NCBI RefSeq assembly: GCF_000332135.1 | Contig: NZ_KB235896.1 | Span: 5,289,356-5,353,355, forward strand | Length of the DNA stretch: 64,000 bases | Source: Anabaena sp. PCC 7108 | Lineage (GTDB): Bacteria > Cyanobacteriota > Cyanobacteriia > Cyanobacteriales > Nostocaceae | Direction of reading: 5' to 3' | Shown here: positions 42,387 to 52,078 of the stretch, one piece after another | Numbering within the stretch: position 1 is the first letter of the stretch | Layout of the letters: the number at the start of each line of letters is the position of its first letter | The notes under the pieces: model-generated | The model's input: the letters and a program-made list of their open reading frames with translations, nothing else | The model's database searches: none | Told to the model about the DNA's origin: nothing | Position numbers and translations under genes: made by a program

Positions 42387-42590
42387 TTAAGGGATGAGGG
42401 GTATTACCCATTTTTTCAAGTTTTTGCCAAAATATGGGGTGAAATTCTCGGAGTAATTACCTTGACTATAGAGACGTTACACGCAGCGTCTCTACATTGG
42501 TTTGCACTTTCTTACTATGGGCTTCTAAATAGATACTGTGTGAATTACCAGGAAAATAACTCTCTTATTTTTGCTCAAGTGAACCTAAAA

Positions 42591-44066
42591 TTAAGCATTA
42601 AGTTTCTTTTCCACCAATTCATTAGTAAGTTTTGGTTCAGCACGTTTACCAGTCTTTTTCAGCACTTGTCCAACGAAGAAACCTTTCAGGTTAGTGTTAC
42701 CACTACGATACTTTTCTAGTTGTTGGGGGTTTTCAGCGAGAACTTGATCAATGATTGGTTCTAATATAGTAGGATCACTGATTAACTCTTGACCAGCAAA
42801 AGCTTTTTCTGGAGAAACACCACTCAGTAAATCTGTGAGTTTTTCCTTAGCTTGAGCGTTGCTAATTTTACCAGTTTCAATGCGAGTGATGACATCTGCA
42901 AGATGAGCAGGAGTTAAAGCGATTTCTGCAATGGTGAGTTTTTGCTTGTTGAGGTAAGCAGCAATATCTTGGGTAATCCAGTTAGCCGCAGATTTAGGAT
43001 TTCCACCAGAAGCGATCGCACTTTCAAAATAATCAGCGACTGAACTATCTTCTGTCAAGACTCGTGCATCATAAGCCGAAAGTCCCAACTCATTTTCATA
43101 ATGATGGCGTTTTTGCGCTGGTAGTTCTGGTAATTCACCCAACCAAGTTGCTAATTGTTGCTCACTTACTTGAATTGGTGCTAAATCTGGTTCTGGGAAA
43201 TAACGATAATCGCTAGAACCTTCTTTCACTCGCATACTAATGGTGCGTTGTGAACCTTCTTCCCACAAGCGTGTTTCTTGAACAATCTTTTCTCCTGATT
43301 CATTGGCAGCGATTTGACGCTCAATCTCATAGTCTATCGCTTTTTGGATAGCACTAAAGGAGTTCATATTTTTGATTTCTACCTTCGTCCCAAATTCCTT
43401 TCTTCCCACAGGACGAACGGAAATATTCACATCACAACGCAGAGAACCTTCCTGCATATTGCCATCACTAACACCAAGATAGCGGACAATCCGGCGTAGT
43501 TCTTGAGCATATTCAGCTGCTTCTTGTCCTGAACGCAAATCAGGTTCGGAAACGATTTCCACCAATGGTACACCGGCGCGATTGTAGTCTACCAGAGAAT
43601 AACTAGAACCGGAAAGGCGATCGCTCCCTGCGTGTACAAGTTTTCCTGCATCCTCTTCCATGTGTAAACGAGTAATACCGATGCGTTTACGGGTGGGGTT
43701 GCCAGCATCATCTACTAATTCAATCTCTATCCAACCGTGTTCGGCTATGGGTAAGTCATATTGAGAAATTTGATAGTTTTTGGGTAAGTCAGGATAAAAA
43801 TACTGTTTACGGTCAAATTTGCTATATCTAGCGATTTGACAATTTAGCGCTAAACCAGTTTTTACAGCATATTCTAAGACTTTAGCGTTGAGTACGGGTA
43901 AAACTCCGGGTAAACCCATACACACCGGGTCGATGTTGGTATTGGGGTCAGCACCAAATGCGGTGGAACTATTGGAGAAGATTTTGGTGTTGGTACTGAG
44001 TTGACAGTGGGTTTCTAAACCGATAATTGCTTCGTATTCTGTTTTTACGGGTGTAGCTGTGGTCAT
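42591..44066 (-). CDS. gatB: Asp/Glu-tRNA(Asn/Gln) amidotransferase subunit B
   Basis: Part of the GatCAB amidotransferase that converts mischarged Glu-tRNA(Gln), and Asp-tRNA(Asn), to the amides; cyanobacteria lack GlnRS. The signatures are EAIIGLETHCQLSTNTKIFS, CMGLPGVLPVLN, YFYPDLPKNYQISQYD, LHMEEDAGK and YRYFPEPDL; the C-terminal GatB/YqeY helical domain (from about 330) binds tRNA. 491 residues is normal. gatA and gatC are not nearby, as usual for scattered cyanobacterial gat genes. A tRNA-Gln gene lies 10 kb away in the same window. Confidence 0.96.
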   Translation of the reverse strand: MTTATPVKTEYEAIIGLETHCQLSTNTKIFSNSSTAFGADPNTNIDPVCMGLPGVLPVLNAKVLEYAVKTGLALNCQIARYSKFDRKQYFYPDLPKNYQISQYDLPIAEHGWIEIELVDDAGNPTRKRIGITRLHMEEDAGKLVHAGSDRLSGSSYSLVDYNRAGVPLVEIVSEPDLRSGQEAAEYAQELRRIVRYLGVSDGNMQEGSLRCDVNISVRPVGRKEFGTKVEIKNMNSFSAIQKAIDYEIERQIAANESGEKIVQETRLWEEGSQRTISMRVKEGSSDYRYFPEPDLAPIQVSEQQLATWLGELPELPAQKRHHYENELGLSAYDARVLTEDSSVADYFESAIASGGNPKSAANWITQDIAAYLNKQKLTIAEIALTPAHLADVITRIETGKISNAQAKEKLTDLLSGVSPEKAFAGQELISDPTILEPIIDQVLAENPQQLEKYRSGNTNLKGFFVGQVLKKTGKRAEPKLTNELVEKKLNA

Positions 44067-44149
44067 ATTACTATTTTGATGATTTTGCTTTAGGGTACTA
44101 TTTTAGCGCCGTCGGGAGTTGTCCTAGTTGACCAATCTTACGTTGATGA

Positions 44150-44713
44150 TTACTTATTTGCTTTTCTATAATTCCAAGGATCAACAAATTTCTGATCGCT
44201 CCAAATCCCCATTTTTTGCTGTTGCGCTTGCACTTCGGCTTGCTGAACGATATCTTTACTGGGACATTTGTTTAAATAAGGACGATATACCTTAGCTAAT
44301 CCTTCTTGTAACAAAACTTGTTGGACAAAAGTACCATCTTTTAAACGCACTTCTGCAACTTTTCTACCATAGCGATCGCTGTCCGTTATACTCAACTTGA
44401 CACGATTACCCCCTTGCTGCACAAGTTCCTCTACCCGTGTTTGTGCTTTGATACCCCAGGCAAATTGATTTATATCTTTAGTAAATTTACTGTTTTTTTC
44501 TTTTTTAGAATGAGGTATTTCTGGGGAATCAACACAAGCAAAGCGCACTGTGAATTTCTTGCCATCAGAGTCTTTCAACACCAATGTATCACCATCGCTC
44601 ACCCTCTCAACAAGATCACCAGTCGGAGGAAATAGCCTATCACAACCCATAATACTAAAGCTGATAATAGACGTAACTAAGCAAAAGATAACTTGTTTAA
44701 TCGATTGATTCAT
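44150..44713 (-). CDS. Thermonuclease-family (SNase-like) lipoprotein
   Basis: 187 residues from ATG 44713 (MNQSIKQVIF). A signal peptide ends in a lipobox (SIMGC), so it is probably lipid-anchored outside the cytoplasm. The staphylococcal-nuclease fold shows GDTLVLKDSDGKKFTVRFACVDSPE with the first catalytic Arg and metal Asp residues, DRYGRKVAEV with the second Arg, and the end GIWSDQKFVDPWNYRK. It would cut nucleic acid with Ca2+, perhaps for nutrient scavenging. It lies 83 nt upstream of gatB on the same strand, with the gatB start between. Confidence 0.88.
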   Translation of the reverse strand: MNQSIKQVIFCLVTSIISFSIMGCDRLFPPTGDLVERVSDGDTLVLKDSDGKKFTVRFACVDSPEIPHSKKEKNSKFTKDINQFAWGIKAQTRVEELVQQGGNRVKLSITDSDRYGRKVAEVRLKDGTFVQQVLLQEGLAKVYRPYLNKCPSKDIVQQAEVQAQQQKMGIWSDQKFVDPWNYRKANK

Positions 44714-44879
44714 TTCAACAAATTTGGCAGTCAAGCCTGCTAATGTGTAAAATTGATACTAAACGAAATAGTGGTGAGCAGATAGTGATCATAAATAGTT
44801 TTTAAACTGCTCAAATTGACTGGATTAGCCACTACAATCCACAACTACCCAACTTTACCCTGATTCTCAAGATAAGATT

Positions 44880-45119
44880 ATGAAACCTATTCAGCAATAT
44901 CAGCGCTGTGCAGCTGCTCAAGAGTTTCAGCAATCCCTGCTTCAGTTAGAAGAGATATTACAAGTCAATTCCCCTGAAAATCAAGCAATCTCTAGATTTC
45001 AGACCAGTAGCTCAATTGACGATAGGTTCAGCAAAAAGACGGATGCTATTAATCTATCAGCCTTAGAAGATGCAGTTGCTGACATTGAGCAATATTTAGC
45101 AAAAAAACAAAAAAATTAA
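44880..45119 (+). CDS. Small conserved-looking cyanobacterial protein
   Basis: 79 residues, soluble, helical: MKPIQQYQRCAAAQEFQQSLLQLEEILQ at the start and LSALEDAVADIEQYLAKKQ at the end, with a Ser-rich linker. This looks like two short helices that could dimerise. I recognise no domain. It is convergent with the TrmH gene, 7 nt from its end, and has no clear ribosome site. Confidence 0.6.
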   Translation: MKPIQQYQRCAAAQEFQQSLLQLEEILQVNSPENQAISRFQTSSSIDDRFSKKTDAINLSALEDAVADIEQYLAKKQKN

Positions 45120-45126
45120 GAACCAA

Positions 45127-45909
45127 TCAAGTATAAATCTTTTGCCGCTGGGCTTCATATAACATTAAAGCTGCGGCGATCGCTACATTCAAAGACTCTA
45201 CTCCAGGACTCAGAGGAATTTTCACTTGTATATTCGCCATTGCTGCTAAATCTGCTGACAACCCAGCCCCTTCATTTCCCAGTAGAATCAAACTAGGTTT
45301 ACGCCAATCTACTTGCCAATAAGTTAAATTTGCACTGGGCATGGTAGCAACTACCTGCATTCCTGCTTCCTGACCTTGGGCAACTATCGTCCTTAAATCT
45401 TCACTGACTGCCATATTTAAGCGAAACCACTGCCCCGCAGAGGCACGTAAGACCTTGGGATTATCTAAATCCACACTATCACTATTCAACCACAAACCCG
45501 ATGCCCCAGCAGCCGCAGCGGTGCGAATCATAGTCCCTAAATTACCTGGATCTTGTAGAGTTTCCACAGCTAGAACCAACCCAGAAAAAGGAACTTGGGT
45601 TAGCTGTTCACTCCGTTTGGCTGTAGCAACTACACCATCTGGCTGTACAGTAGTTGCCATGGCCGCTAAAACGTCTTCACTGACAATTTCTGAGCGATCG
45701 CAACGATTACAAGCATCATCCCATAATTGAGGATGTGCTATTTGCCATTGTTCTGTACAACACACCGTCTCTAACGGGTAGCCAACCGCACAAGCTTCTT
45801 CTAACAAGTGCGTCCCTTCCAATAAAAATAGTTGCTGTTTGTGCCTCTCTTTGGCAGAGTGCAACTTACGAATTTGCTTAACTAGGGAATTTTGTAAACT
45901 TGTCAACAC
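45127..45909 (-). CDS. TrmH/SpoU-family RNA 2'-O-methyltransferase
   Basis: 260 residues. The N-terminal part (LTSLQNSLVKQIRKLHSAKERHKQQLFLLEGTHLLEEA) is the L30e-like substrate-binding domain; the C-terminal SPOUT knot domain shows motif 1 ETLQDPGNLGTMIRTAAAAGASGL, motif 2 LILLGNEGAGLSADL and motif 3 IPLSPGVESLNVAIAAALMLYEA, which bind SAM and catalyse ribose methylation. The target is probably rRNA (or a tRNA); the sequence does not show which. It is next to a tRNA-Leu gene on the same strand. Confidence 0.92.
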   Translation of the reverse strand: MLTSLQNSLVKQIRKLHSAKERHKQQLFLLEGTHLLEEACAVGYPLETVCCTEQWQIAHPQLWDDACNRCDRSEIVSEDVLAAMATTVQPDGVVATAKRSEQLTQVPFSGLVLAVETLQDPGNLGTMIRTAAAAGASGLWLNSDSVDLDNPKVLRASAGQWFRLNMAVSEDLRTIVAQGQEAGMQVVATMPSANLTYWQVDWRKPSLILLGNEGAGLSADLAAMANIQVKIPLSPGVESLNVAIAAALMLYEAQRQKIYT

Positions 45910-45974
45910 GATTTTAGATTTTTATATTTGGAGTTTCAGATTTATCTAAAAGCCCAAAACCAAAACATTAATAT

Positions 45975-46055
45975 GCGGAACCCGGGACTTGAACCCGGAA
46001 GCCTTGCGGCACTAGAACCTGAATCTAGCGCGTCTGCCAATTCCGCCAGTTCCGC
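45975..46055 (-). tRNA. tRNA-Leu (CAG)
   Basis: 81 nt on the minus strand. The acceptor arms GCGGAAC and GTTCCGC pair; anticodon stem CTAGA/TCTAG encloses loop TTCAGGT with anticodon CAG; a long variable arm and the T-arm GGGTTCAAGTCCC are present. No CCA is encoded. Confidence 0.95.
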
Positions 46056-46356
46056 TGGCATCGATATTATATCGACAATTTCTTATTATTGCTTAATGCG
46101 TTAGGTTTGTCAACTAATATTATTATCAAAGTAAAAAAACAGAAGCAAGTAATTATTGAGTAACATATTTTACTGTTTCTCTCTAATTTAGTGTTTACGT
46201 AGTCAATAAATTTTTAAACCTCAGAAAGCTTGCTAGTAATTATTCACAGCCGTTAAAACATAGAAAGTGAAAATTTATCTTCACAAGTCATAACACCAAA
46301 ATGTAGACAAACCAACTCTTTACTGTAGAATCAAAACCAACTTCAAACCTTTATTA
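46056..46356. other. Spacer between tRNA-Leu and murA
   Basis: AT-rich, no open frame of interest and no recognised repeat; presumably holds promoters for the divergent tRNA and murA genes. Confidence 0.5.
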
Positions 46357-46383
46357 TTGCGTACTTTTTTTGGAGGTAGGCTT

Positions 46384-47763
46384 ATTAATTCTTCTAGCAG
46401 CTTACCAGATGCCAAGTCTTCACCTGAAGCAGACTCCTCAGTCTTGCAAATTTGGGGTGGGCATCCTTTGCAAGGTCATGTAAGAATTAGCGGGGCAAAA
46501 AATTCAGCACTGGTAATCATGGCTGGAGCTTTGCTTTGCTCAGGAGATTGTCGTATTCGCAATGTCCCGTTATTAGCGGACGTAGAGCGCATGGGGCAAG
46601 TTTTATCAGCTTTGGGATTGCGCTTAACCAGACAAGACGACATTTTAGATGTCAATGCTAGTCAAATCAGCACATCCAAAGCGCCTTATGAACTAGTTAC
46701 TCAACTACGAGCCAGCTTTTTTGCCATCGGACCACTGTTAGCGCGATTGGGAGTAGCACAAATGCCTTTACCAGGGGGTTGTGCCATTGGTGCTAGACCA
46801 GTTGATTTGCACGTCAGGGGACTGCAAGCAATGGGAGCAGAGGTGCAAATTGAACATGGTATTTGTAATGCCTATGTTCCAGGTAGTAATGGTAGATTGA
46901 AAGGAGCGAGAATCTACTTAGATACTCCCAGTGTTGGTGCAACTGAAACCCTGATGATGGCAGCTACCTTAGCTGATGGTGAAACTATCCTAGAAAATGC
47001 AGCCAGAGAACCAGAAGTAGCAGATTTGGCGAATTTCTGTAACTCAATGGGAGCGAAGATTCAAGGAGCAGGAACGAGTACAATTACCATCAACGGTGTT
47101 GAGAAATTACATTCTACCGACTTCAGCATTATTCCTGATCGGATTGAGACAGGAACTTTTTTACTCGCTGGAGCCATCACTCGTTCAGAATTTACTCTTT
47201 CCCCAGTAGTTCCCGACCATTTAATCCCAGTGATTGCCAAGTTACAAAAAATTGGCGTACCTATCATTGAGGAAGGGTCAGACTGTTTAAGGATTTTGCC
47301 AGCAGACAAACTCAGAGCAACAGATATTGATACTTTACCCCATCCGGGTTTTCCCACAGATATGCAAGCGCCTTTTATGGCGTTGCTGACTTTGGCAGAA
47401 GGTGACAGCATCATTAACGAATCTGTATTTGAAAATCGTCTGCGTCACGCTTCCGAATTAAACCGCTTGGGTGCAGATATTCGCGTTAAAGGTAATACTG
47501 CCTTTGTTCGTGGTGTATCAATGTTGTCAGGCGCACCAGTCATAGGAACAGATTTACGGGCATCTGCAGCTTTAGTTATAGCTGGATTAGCAGCAGAAGG
47601 ACAAACCACAATTCAAGGATTAAATCACTTAGATCGTGGTTATGATCGTCTGGATATGAAGTTGCAGCAGCTAGGAGCAAAGATTACCCGTGTAAATGAA
47701 GCCTCAGCAGATGCAGAATTACATACAAACAACAGCAATCCCCCAGCTTCAGTTTCTATCTAG
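46384..47763 (+). CDS. murA: UDP-N-acetylglucosamine 1-carboxyvinyltransferase
   Basis: Transfers enolpyruvate from PEP to UDP-GlcNAc, the first committed step of peptidoglycan synthesis. The family marks are [23 protein letters not shown] with the UDP-GlcNAc-binding Lys-Asn, the active-site loop [12 protein letters not shown] with the PEP-attacking Cys, and [15 protein letters not shown]. There is no ATG or GTG at the expected place. GGAGG (46372-46376) is 7 nt before ATT 46384, which would give (M)[13 protein letters not shown] 46357 in frame lies upstream of that ribosome site. I chose ATT, tentatively. Confidence 0.9.
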   Translation: MNSSSSLPDAKSSPEADSSVLQIWGGHPLQGHVRISGAKNSALVIMAGALLCSGDCRIRNVPLLADVERMGQVLSALGLRLTRQDDILDVNASQISTSKAPYELVTQLRASFFAIGPLLARLGVAQMPLPGGCAIGARPVDLHVRGLQAMGAEVQIEHGICNAYVPGSNGRLKGARIYLDTPSVGATETLMMAATLADGETILENAAREPEVADLANFCNSMGAKIQGAGTSTITINGVEKLHSTDFSIIPDRIETGTFLLAGAITRSEFTLSPVVPDHLIPVIAKLQKIGVPIIEEGSDCLRILPADKLRATDIDTLPHPGFPTDMQAPFMALLTLAEGDSIINESVFENRLRHASELNRLGADIRVKGNTAFVRGVSMLSGAPVIGTDLRASAALVIAGLAAEGQTTIQGLNHLDRGYDRLDMKLQQLGAKITRVNEASADAELHTNNSNPPASVSI

Positions 47764-47987
47764 AGTTAGGGGATTTTGTGTTTGGTGATTTAATGGCGGA
47801 TTTTACCTGTTGATGAAATATCAAGTTGGTAACTTTCGTCATTAATTTATTTTTTTACTTTTTCTATTTGCTAAAATGCTTCACTTTACCTAAACTACAA
47901 TTTAAAAAGGTTAATTAATATAGTTATAAAATGGGTGCATCCCATTAAAAAGTTCTTTTAATTCCCCGTATTTAAAATAGTTTTCTT

Positions 47988-48227
47988 ATGCTCCAAAGAC
48001 TATATGTACACAACTTCAGATGCCTAGAAAACTTTGAACTAACCATAAAGGCGATGCCATCTGCTCTCTTGATTGGAAAAAACGGTTCAGGTAAATCAAC
48101 TATTGCTACTGCATTAGAGGTACTTCAATCTATTGGTAGAGGTATAAATAGAGTTGGGCAACTTGTTCATTCTCAAGATTTCACTCGTGGCAGGTCTGAT
48201 GTTCCAATTCGATTTGAAATAGAAGTA
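47988..48227 (+). pseudogene. AAA (RecF/SMC-like) ATPase, 5' fragment truncated by IS630
   Basis: N-terminal about 80 residues of an ATP-binding cassette-type ATPase: LQRLYVHNFRCLENFELTI then Walker A in LIGKNGSGKSTIATALEVL. The frame runs into the left inverted repeat of the insertion and ends 16 codons later. The remaining ATPase (Q-loop, Walker B) is missing from the window: sequence beyond the IS is not its continuation. With the fragment at 49556-49831 it appears to be the remnant of a two-gene ATPase/partner system of the kind often linked to phage defence. Confidence 0.75.
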
Positions 48228-49425
48228 AGCTGTTGTGCAGCTAAATCGAATAAACAGCATTACCTTTATTTTTAACTTTGCGCTCCCATTTAATAATAAG
48301 ACCTCCTTCGTTTAGCAATTTATTTAATAATTCTTCTAACTGTTCTACTGATTCAAATAATCTGTGAGCTATATATTCTTTCGCTGAATGCCATACCAGT
48401 TCAATTAAATTATAATCTGGACTATAAGGTGGTAAAAATTCTAGAATAATATTTGGCATTTCTGCCTCAATACGAGCCAAAATATCTTTTCTTTTATGGT
48501 AACTAGCATTATCAAGAATAATCACTATTTTAGCCGAATTATTATTAAAATCTTCAGGCTGATTTCCAGCTTCTATCCATTCCTGTTTTAAAAAATGATT
48601 CAGAGATTTCAATTGTTCATAAAACACATCTGCATTTCCTTGTTTAATCACAAAATTTATTCTTTTCTTGTCATGATAACGCAACCCTCCCATAATATTC
48701 ACTCTTCCCCTTCTTCTTTGTCCTGTCACCTCTTTTCTCTTACCTTTCTTTCCCCATGTTTTTCTTCTTATCACTCTTAAACTAAATCCACTCTCGTCCC
48801 AAAACCATACCTGTTAACGCTCTGGGGTTGATTTCGTTATTTTTAAATATTCAGCTAATTTTTCTTTAAATAATTTACGCTTCTCTGGACTTTGCTTATC
48901 CTCTAGGCTATACTTTGCCCAAAGATAAACGTACTTTTTTCTCTCTAAAATTCTCCTTACTTGCGAACTACTTAACTTTATTCCTGTCTCTATTTCTAGA
49001 TATGTCGCTAATCTTGCTGATGTCCATCTGCCAAATTCATATCCACATTCATCAGGATTCTTCTCAATTACTTCTAACAACAAAGTCTCGTATTCTTTTG
49101 TTACTTTACGGAAGTTACCTTCTCTTCTTCCATCTAAAAAACTGTCTATGTTCTCCGGATCTCCATGCACTGCCCAATATGCTACTGTTGTATATGCTAT
49201 GTTTAAAAAATCACTTATTTCTTGGTAAGTTTTTCCATCATTCATCAACAATAATATTAGTATTTTCTCTCTTACATAAGGATTATCTTGTTCTTTTAGG
49301 TGTTTTAAGAGATTTTCTCTCTGTTCTTGAGACAAATGGTTTTTTGCTGGCATAATTCATAAGCGATCCGTAGGAATCGCTTAGTTACTTAATTCTTTAT
49401 TATACAATCTAGCTGCACAACAGCT
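48228..49425 (-). mobile_element. IS630-family insertion sequence
   Basis: About 1.2 kb with 18-bp terminal inverted repeats TAAGCTGTTGTGCAGCTA (48226-48243) and its exact reverse complement (49410-49427), whose outer TA bases represent the duplicated TA target. It carries one transposase gene, now interrupted by a stop codon. Confidence 0.88.
48241..49353 (-). pseudogene. IS630 transposase with one in-frame stop codon
   Basis: The N-terminal half (49353-48814) has the helix-turn-helix part (HLSQEQRENLLKHLKEQ, YQEISDFLNIAYTTVAYW, SSSQVRRILERKKYVY); the C-terminal half has the DDE catalytic core: WFWDESGFSLRV, VIILDNASYHK and LPPYSPDYNLIELVW. Both halves are in the same frame and are separated only by TAA at 48814-48816, probably a CAA-to-TAA change (ITKSTPER-stop-VWFWDES, with a Gln next to the stop). 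The first Asp lies after the stop, so the catalytic triad is lost unless the stop is read through. Confidence 0.88.
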
Positions 49426-49555
49426 TATGTATTATGCCTACGGCACGCTGCGCGAACGAGACGCGCAGCGAAAGAAATACGGTGTCAAAAGTTAAATCCC
49501 CTAAATTTATTTATGGGGATTCCCTTCTGCCCTCTGCCTTCGTACTTCTGCCTTC

Positions 49556-49831
49556 TTAATTATTGATTTTGATGAGCGTGAAGATAGATTAACTTATGTA
49601 CAAAGTCACATTCCAGAGGATTTGAGAAATAGAGTATTCGTTCTTGGTGTACAATCTAATCCAGAGAGTCTTCAAAGAGATATCAAACAGAGTTTGGAGG
49701 CTATTGGCGAAGCTCTAGCTACAGATTGCTCTGAAAATAAAAATGAATTATGGGGGCATAATCTGCTCATACACAATCAACCTGAGCTAGAACGGATGAT
49801 TAAATTTGTTAAACCATTTCTGTTTAATTAG
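49556..49831 (+). pseudogene. 3' remnant of the ATPase partner gene
   Basis: An open frame without start: IIDFDEREDRLTYVQSHIPE, then RVFVLGVQSNPESLQRDI and ELWGHNLLIHNQPELERMI ending KPFLFN. This reads like the C-terminal part of a small protein that often accompanies AAA ATPases of the RecF/SMC type; the early DFDER is acidic and may be a metal site. The 5' part is missing and replaced by repeat sequence (49440-49555). An in-frame TTG at 49622 could permit translation of a 69-residue piece. No named family is assigned. Confidence 0.55.
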
Positions 49832-49939
49832 GCAGAAGTCAAGCAACAAGCACATCATCTCCAGTTACTAGCAATGCCCACCCTGCTGAAATCGCTATAC
49901 TAGCTGTGGGAAATATATTTTTTATTGATGACCATAATT

Positions 49940-50815
49940 ATGTCTTTACTTCAAACCCCACTAATTGGTTTAAAAGCTGACTCATTCCGTCATCCTCTAG
50001 ACTTGGAAGCTACCAACACTCTTAAGCAAATTCCTGGCTTAGATATGATGGTGCGGAATTTGTTGGGACCAATGGCTGAACAGGTTTTTTATGTAGAAAA
50101 TATTGCTTCGAGTATTTTGGTGGGTAAACAACAACTGCCCGATTTACACAAATTATTATTAGATGCTTGTAATATCTTAGATATCGAACCGCCCCAGTTG
50201 TATGTCCGTCAACATCCGGCTCCCAATGCTTACACATTTGCTATGCGGGGTAAGCAGCCTTTTGTGGTGCTGCATACTTCCTTAATTGATATTCTCACAC
50301 CAGAGGAAATACAAGCTGTAATTGCCCATGAGTTGGGACATCTCAAATGTGATCACAGCGTTTATTTAACACCTGTGAATTTATTAATATTAGCCGCAGC
50401 TATTGTGCCTAATGTTGGTGCTGTTTTGGCTCAAGCGATACAGTCACAATTATTAGAATGGGTACGTTGTGCTGAGTTTACCTGCGATCGCGCCGCTTTG
50501 TTAGCTACCCAAGACCCCAAAGTTGTCATGTCAGTGTTAATGAAGCTTGCTGGCGGTTCTCCCACCTTAGCACCGAAGCTAAATCTTGATGCCTTTGTTG
50601 CCCAAGCTCGTGCTTATGATGACATTAGTAAAACCGAACTTGGTGAAATGGTCAAAGAAGCCCGCACCGCCCAATTAAGCCACCCTGTACCAGTATTGAG
50701 AGCTAGGGAAATTGACCGTTGGAGTAGTACTTTAGAGTACCAGAAGTTACTGCAAAATCACGGTTTTAAGGACAAGGTTGAAACTGCACCAAAGGGCGGA
50801 TGGCGTAATTGGTAA
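49940..50815 (+). CDS. M48-family (HtpX-like) zinc metalloprotease
   Basis: About 291 residues. Zinc ligands are in IAHELGHLKCDHS (HExxH at about residue 130) with the third ligand Glu in WVRCAEFTCDRAAL. Hydrophobic stretches (LTPVNLLILAAAIVPNVGAVLA) make a membrane hairpin near the active site likely. I chose ATG 49940 (MSLLQTPLIGLKADSFRHPLD); in-frame ATG 49928 would add four residues. Such proteases degrade misfolded membrane or periplasmic proteins. The gene stands alone, with an AT-rich leader. Confidence 0.88.
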   Translation: MSLLQTPLIGLKADSFRHPLDLEATNTLKQIPGLDMMVRNLLGPMAEQVFYVENIASSILVGKQQLPDLHKLLLDACNILDIEPPQLYVRQHPAPNAYTFAMRGKQPFVVLHTSLIDILTPEEIQAVIAHELGHLKCDHSVYLTPVNLLILAAAIVPNVGAVLAQAIQSQLLEWVRCAEFTCDRAALLATQDPKVVMSVLMKLAGGSPTLAPKLNLDAFVAQARAYDDISKTELGEMVKEARTAQLSHPVPVLRAREIDRWSSTLEYQKLLQNHGFKDKVETAPKGGWRNW

Positions 50816-50997
50816 AATTAAAACTTAAAACTGTACAAATAGACCATTATGTGGTCATCTACCCTTAGATAGATTGCTATCACTTACTAATAGTGGAAAT
50901 ATCAACCCTAGTATGTCTGAAATGTCAGAAAGTTTAGACTACAAACCTTAATGCTTCTATCAATGTGTAAGTCCTAGAAAGCTCAAATTTTAAAAGT

Positions 50998-51765
50998 ATG
51001 GCTTTATTTTCTGAGAAGGTTGCACTAATAACTGGTGGTACATCTGGAATTGGCAGAGCTACAGCGATCGCATTTGCCAAAGAAGGAGCAAAAGTAGTCG
51101 TTGCCGGTAGACGGGAAAAAGAAGGGGAAGAAACAGTTGCCTTAATTCAAAAAGTCCAAGGAGAAGGCATCTTTATCAAAACCGATATCTTAGTAGCAGC
51201 AGACATCAAAAACTTGATAGAACAGACTATATCAACCTATGGTCGTTTAGATTTTGCCTTCAACAATGCTGGCATCGAAGAACCTCCTGGAGCTTTCCTT
51301 GAAGGTACTGAAGAAGAATATGATCGCATCATGGATGTCAACGTCAAAGGTGTGTGGCTATCCATGCAATACGAAATAGCTGAAATGCTTAAACAAGGTA
51401 GCGGCGTAATTGTCAATACTTCCTCAATTGCCGGATTAATTGGAATGGCAAGAGTACCAATCTATGTTGCCAGTAAACACGCTGTACTTGGTTTAACTCG
51501 TGCTGTAGCTTTAGAGTATGCCAAATCTGGAATTCGGGTCAACGCTGTTAACCCTGGTGCTATTCAAACGGAAATGATGGATCGTTTCGTTGGTACTCCT
51601 GAATCAGAAACAGAATTTCGTCAACAGTTAAAAGCCGCCCATCCTGTTGGTCGCTTGGGTACTGATGAAGAAGTGGCAAGTGCAGTCATTTATCTTTGCT
51701 CCCCAGGTGCATCATTCATTACGGGGCAATCTATTACTATGGATGGTGGATTTACAGCGCAATAA
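50998..51765 (+). CDS. Short-chain dehydrogenase/reductase
   Basis: 255-residue classical SDR. The NAD(P) motif is TGGTSGIGRATAIAF, followed by AGRREKEGEE (Arg after the second strand favours NADP), NNAGI, catalytic Ser in NTSSIAGLIG, and YVASKHAV with the catalytic Tyr and Lys; VNPGAIQTEM and the end GQSITMDGGFTA are typical of glucose-1-dehydrogenase/FabG-like members. Substrate unknown. An AGTCCT fragment of the GCGTAAGTCCT repeat lies just upstream (about 50967-50979), so the promoter may lie in or next to repeat DNA. Confidence 0.9.
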   Translation: MALFSEKVALITGGTSGIGRATAIAFAKEGAKVVVAGRREKEGEETVALIQKVQGEGIFIKTDILVAADIKNLIEQTISTYGRLDFAFNNAGIEEPPGAFLEGTEEEYDRIMDVNVKGVWLSMQYEIAEMLKQGSGVIVNTSSIAGLIGMARVPIYVASKHAVLGLTRAVALEYAKSGIRVNAVNPGAIQTEMMDRFVGTPESETEFRQQLKAAHPVGRLGTDEEVASAVIYLCSPGASFITGQSITMDGGFTAQ

Positions 51766-51807
51766 TTCGTAATTCGTAAAGGATACGGAATTAGAATTAA
51801 TTGTTGT

Positions 51808-51938
51808 AAGTAGGTAAACAGAAAAATTTAAAGGTATGTGAAGAAAAGTAAATAGGGGTGAAACCCTCTTTCCCCCTGCTAGAAAGCCCCCTGCTCCCTG
51901 CCTTACCCCAACGACAATTTTTAACGCCCACCTACTTA
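51808..51938. repeat. Uninterrupted copy of the AAGTAGGT MITE
   Basis: 131 bp from AAGTAGGTAAACAG to CGCCCACCTACTTA. It shares both ends and the ACGACAATTTTTAACGCC stretch with 41750-42035, where the second MITE is inserted. It fills much of the 313-bp spacer, whose remainder shows no gene. Confidence 0.75.
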
Positions 51939-52078
51939 ACTGGGATTTGGGTTTAGCCACAAAACTTTGCCGCTTTTAGAAGTGGATGACTTAAACCCTT
52001 GCTCCCTGTGGTCGCAGCTTAGGTTAGCGGTCAGTTTCCCTCCTATCTCCTGCCTTCAATAAAAACATCCTCTAATTA

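Larger units (their letters stand above)
41220..42590. other. 1.4-kb gene-free, repeat-rich region
   Basis: No credible gene. It holds the second copy of the 200-bp repeat with its 17-unit heptad array (41414-41697), a MITE nested in another MITE (41750-42035), and two copies of a hairpin repeat (42046-42109 and 42323-42386). Open frames across it are low-complexity readings of these repeats. Confidence 0.75.

Noticed and set aside
48915-49355. Plus-strand frame of 146 codons inside the IS630 copy.
   Set aside because: It is antisense to the transposase, Leu/Ser-rich and without motifs.
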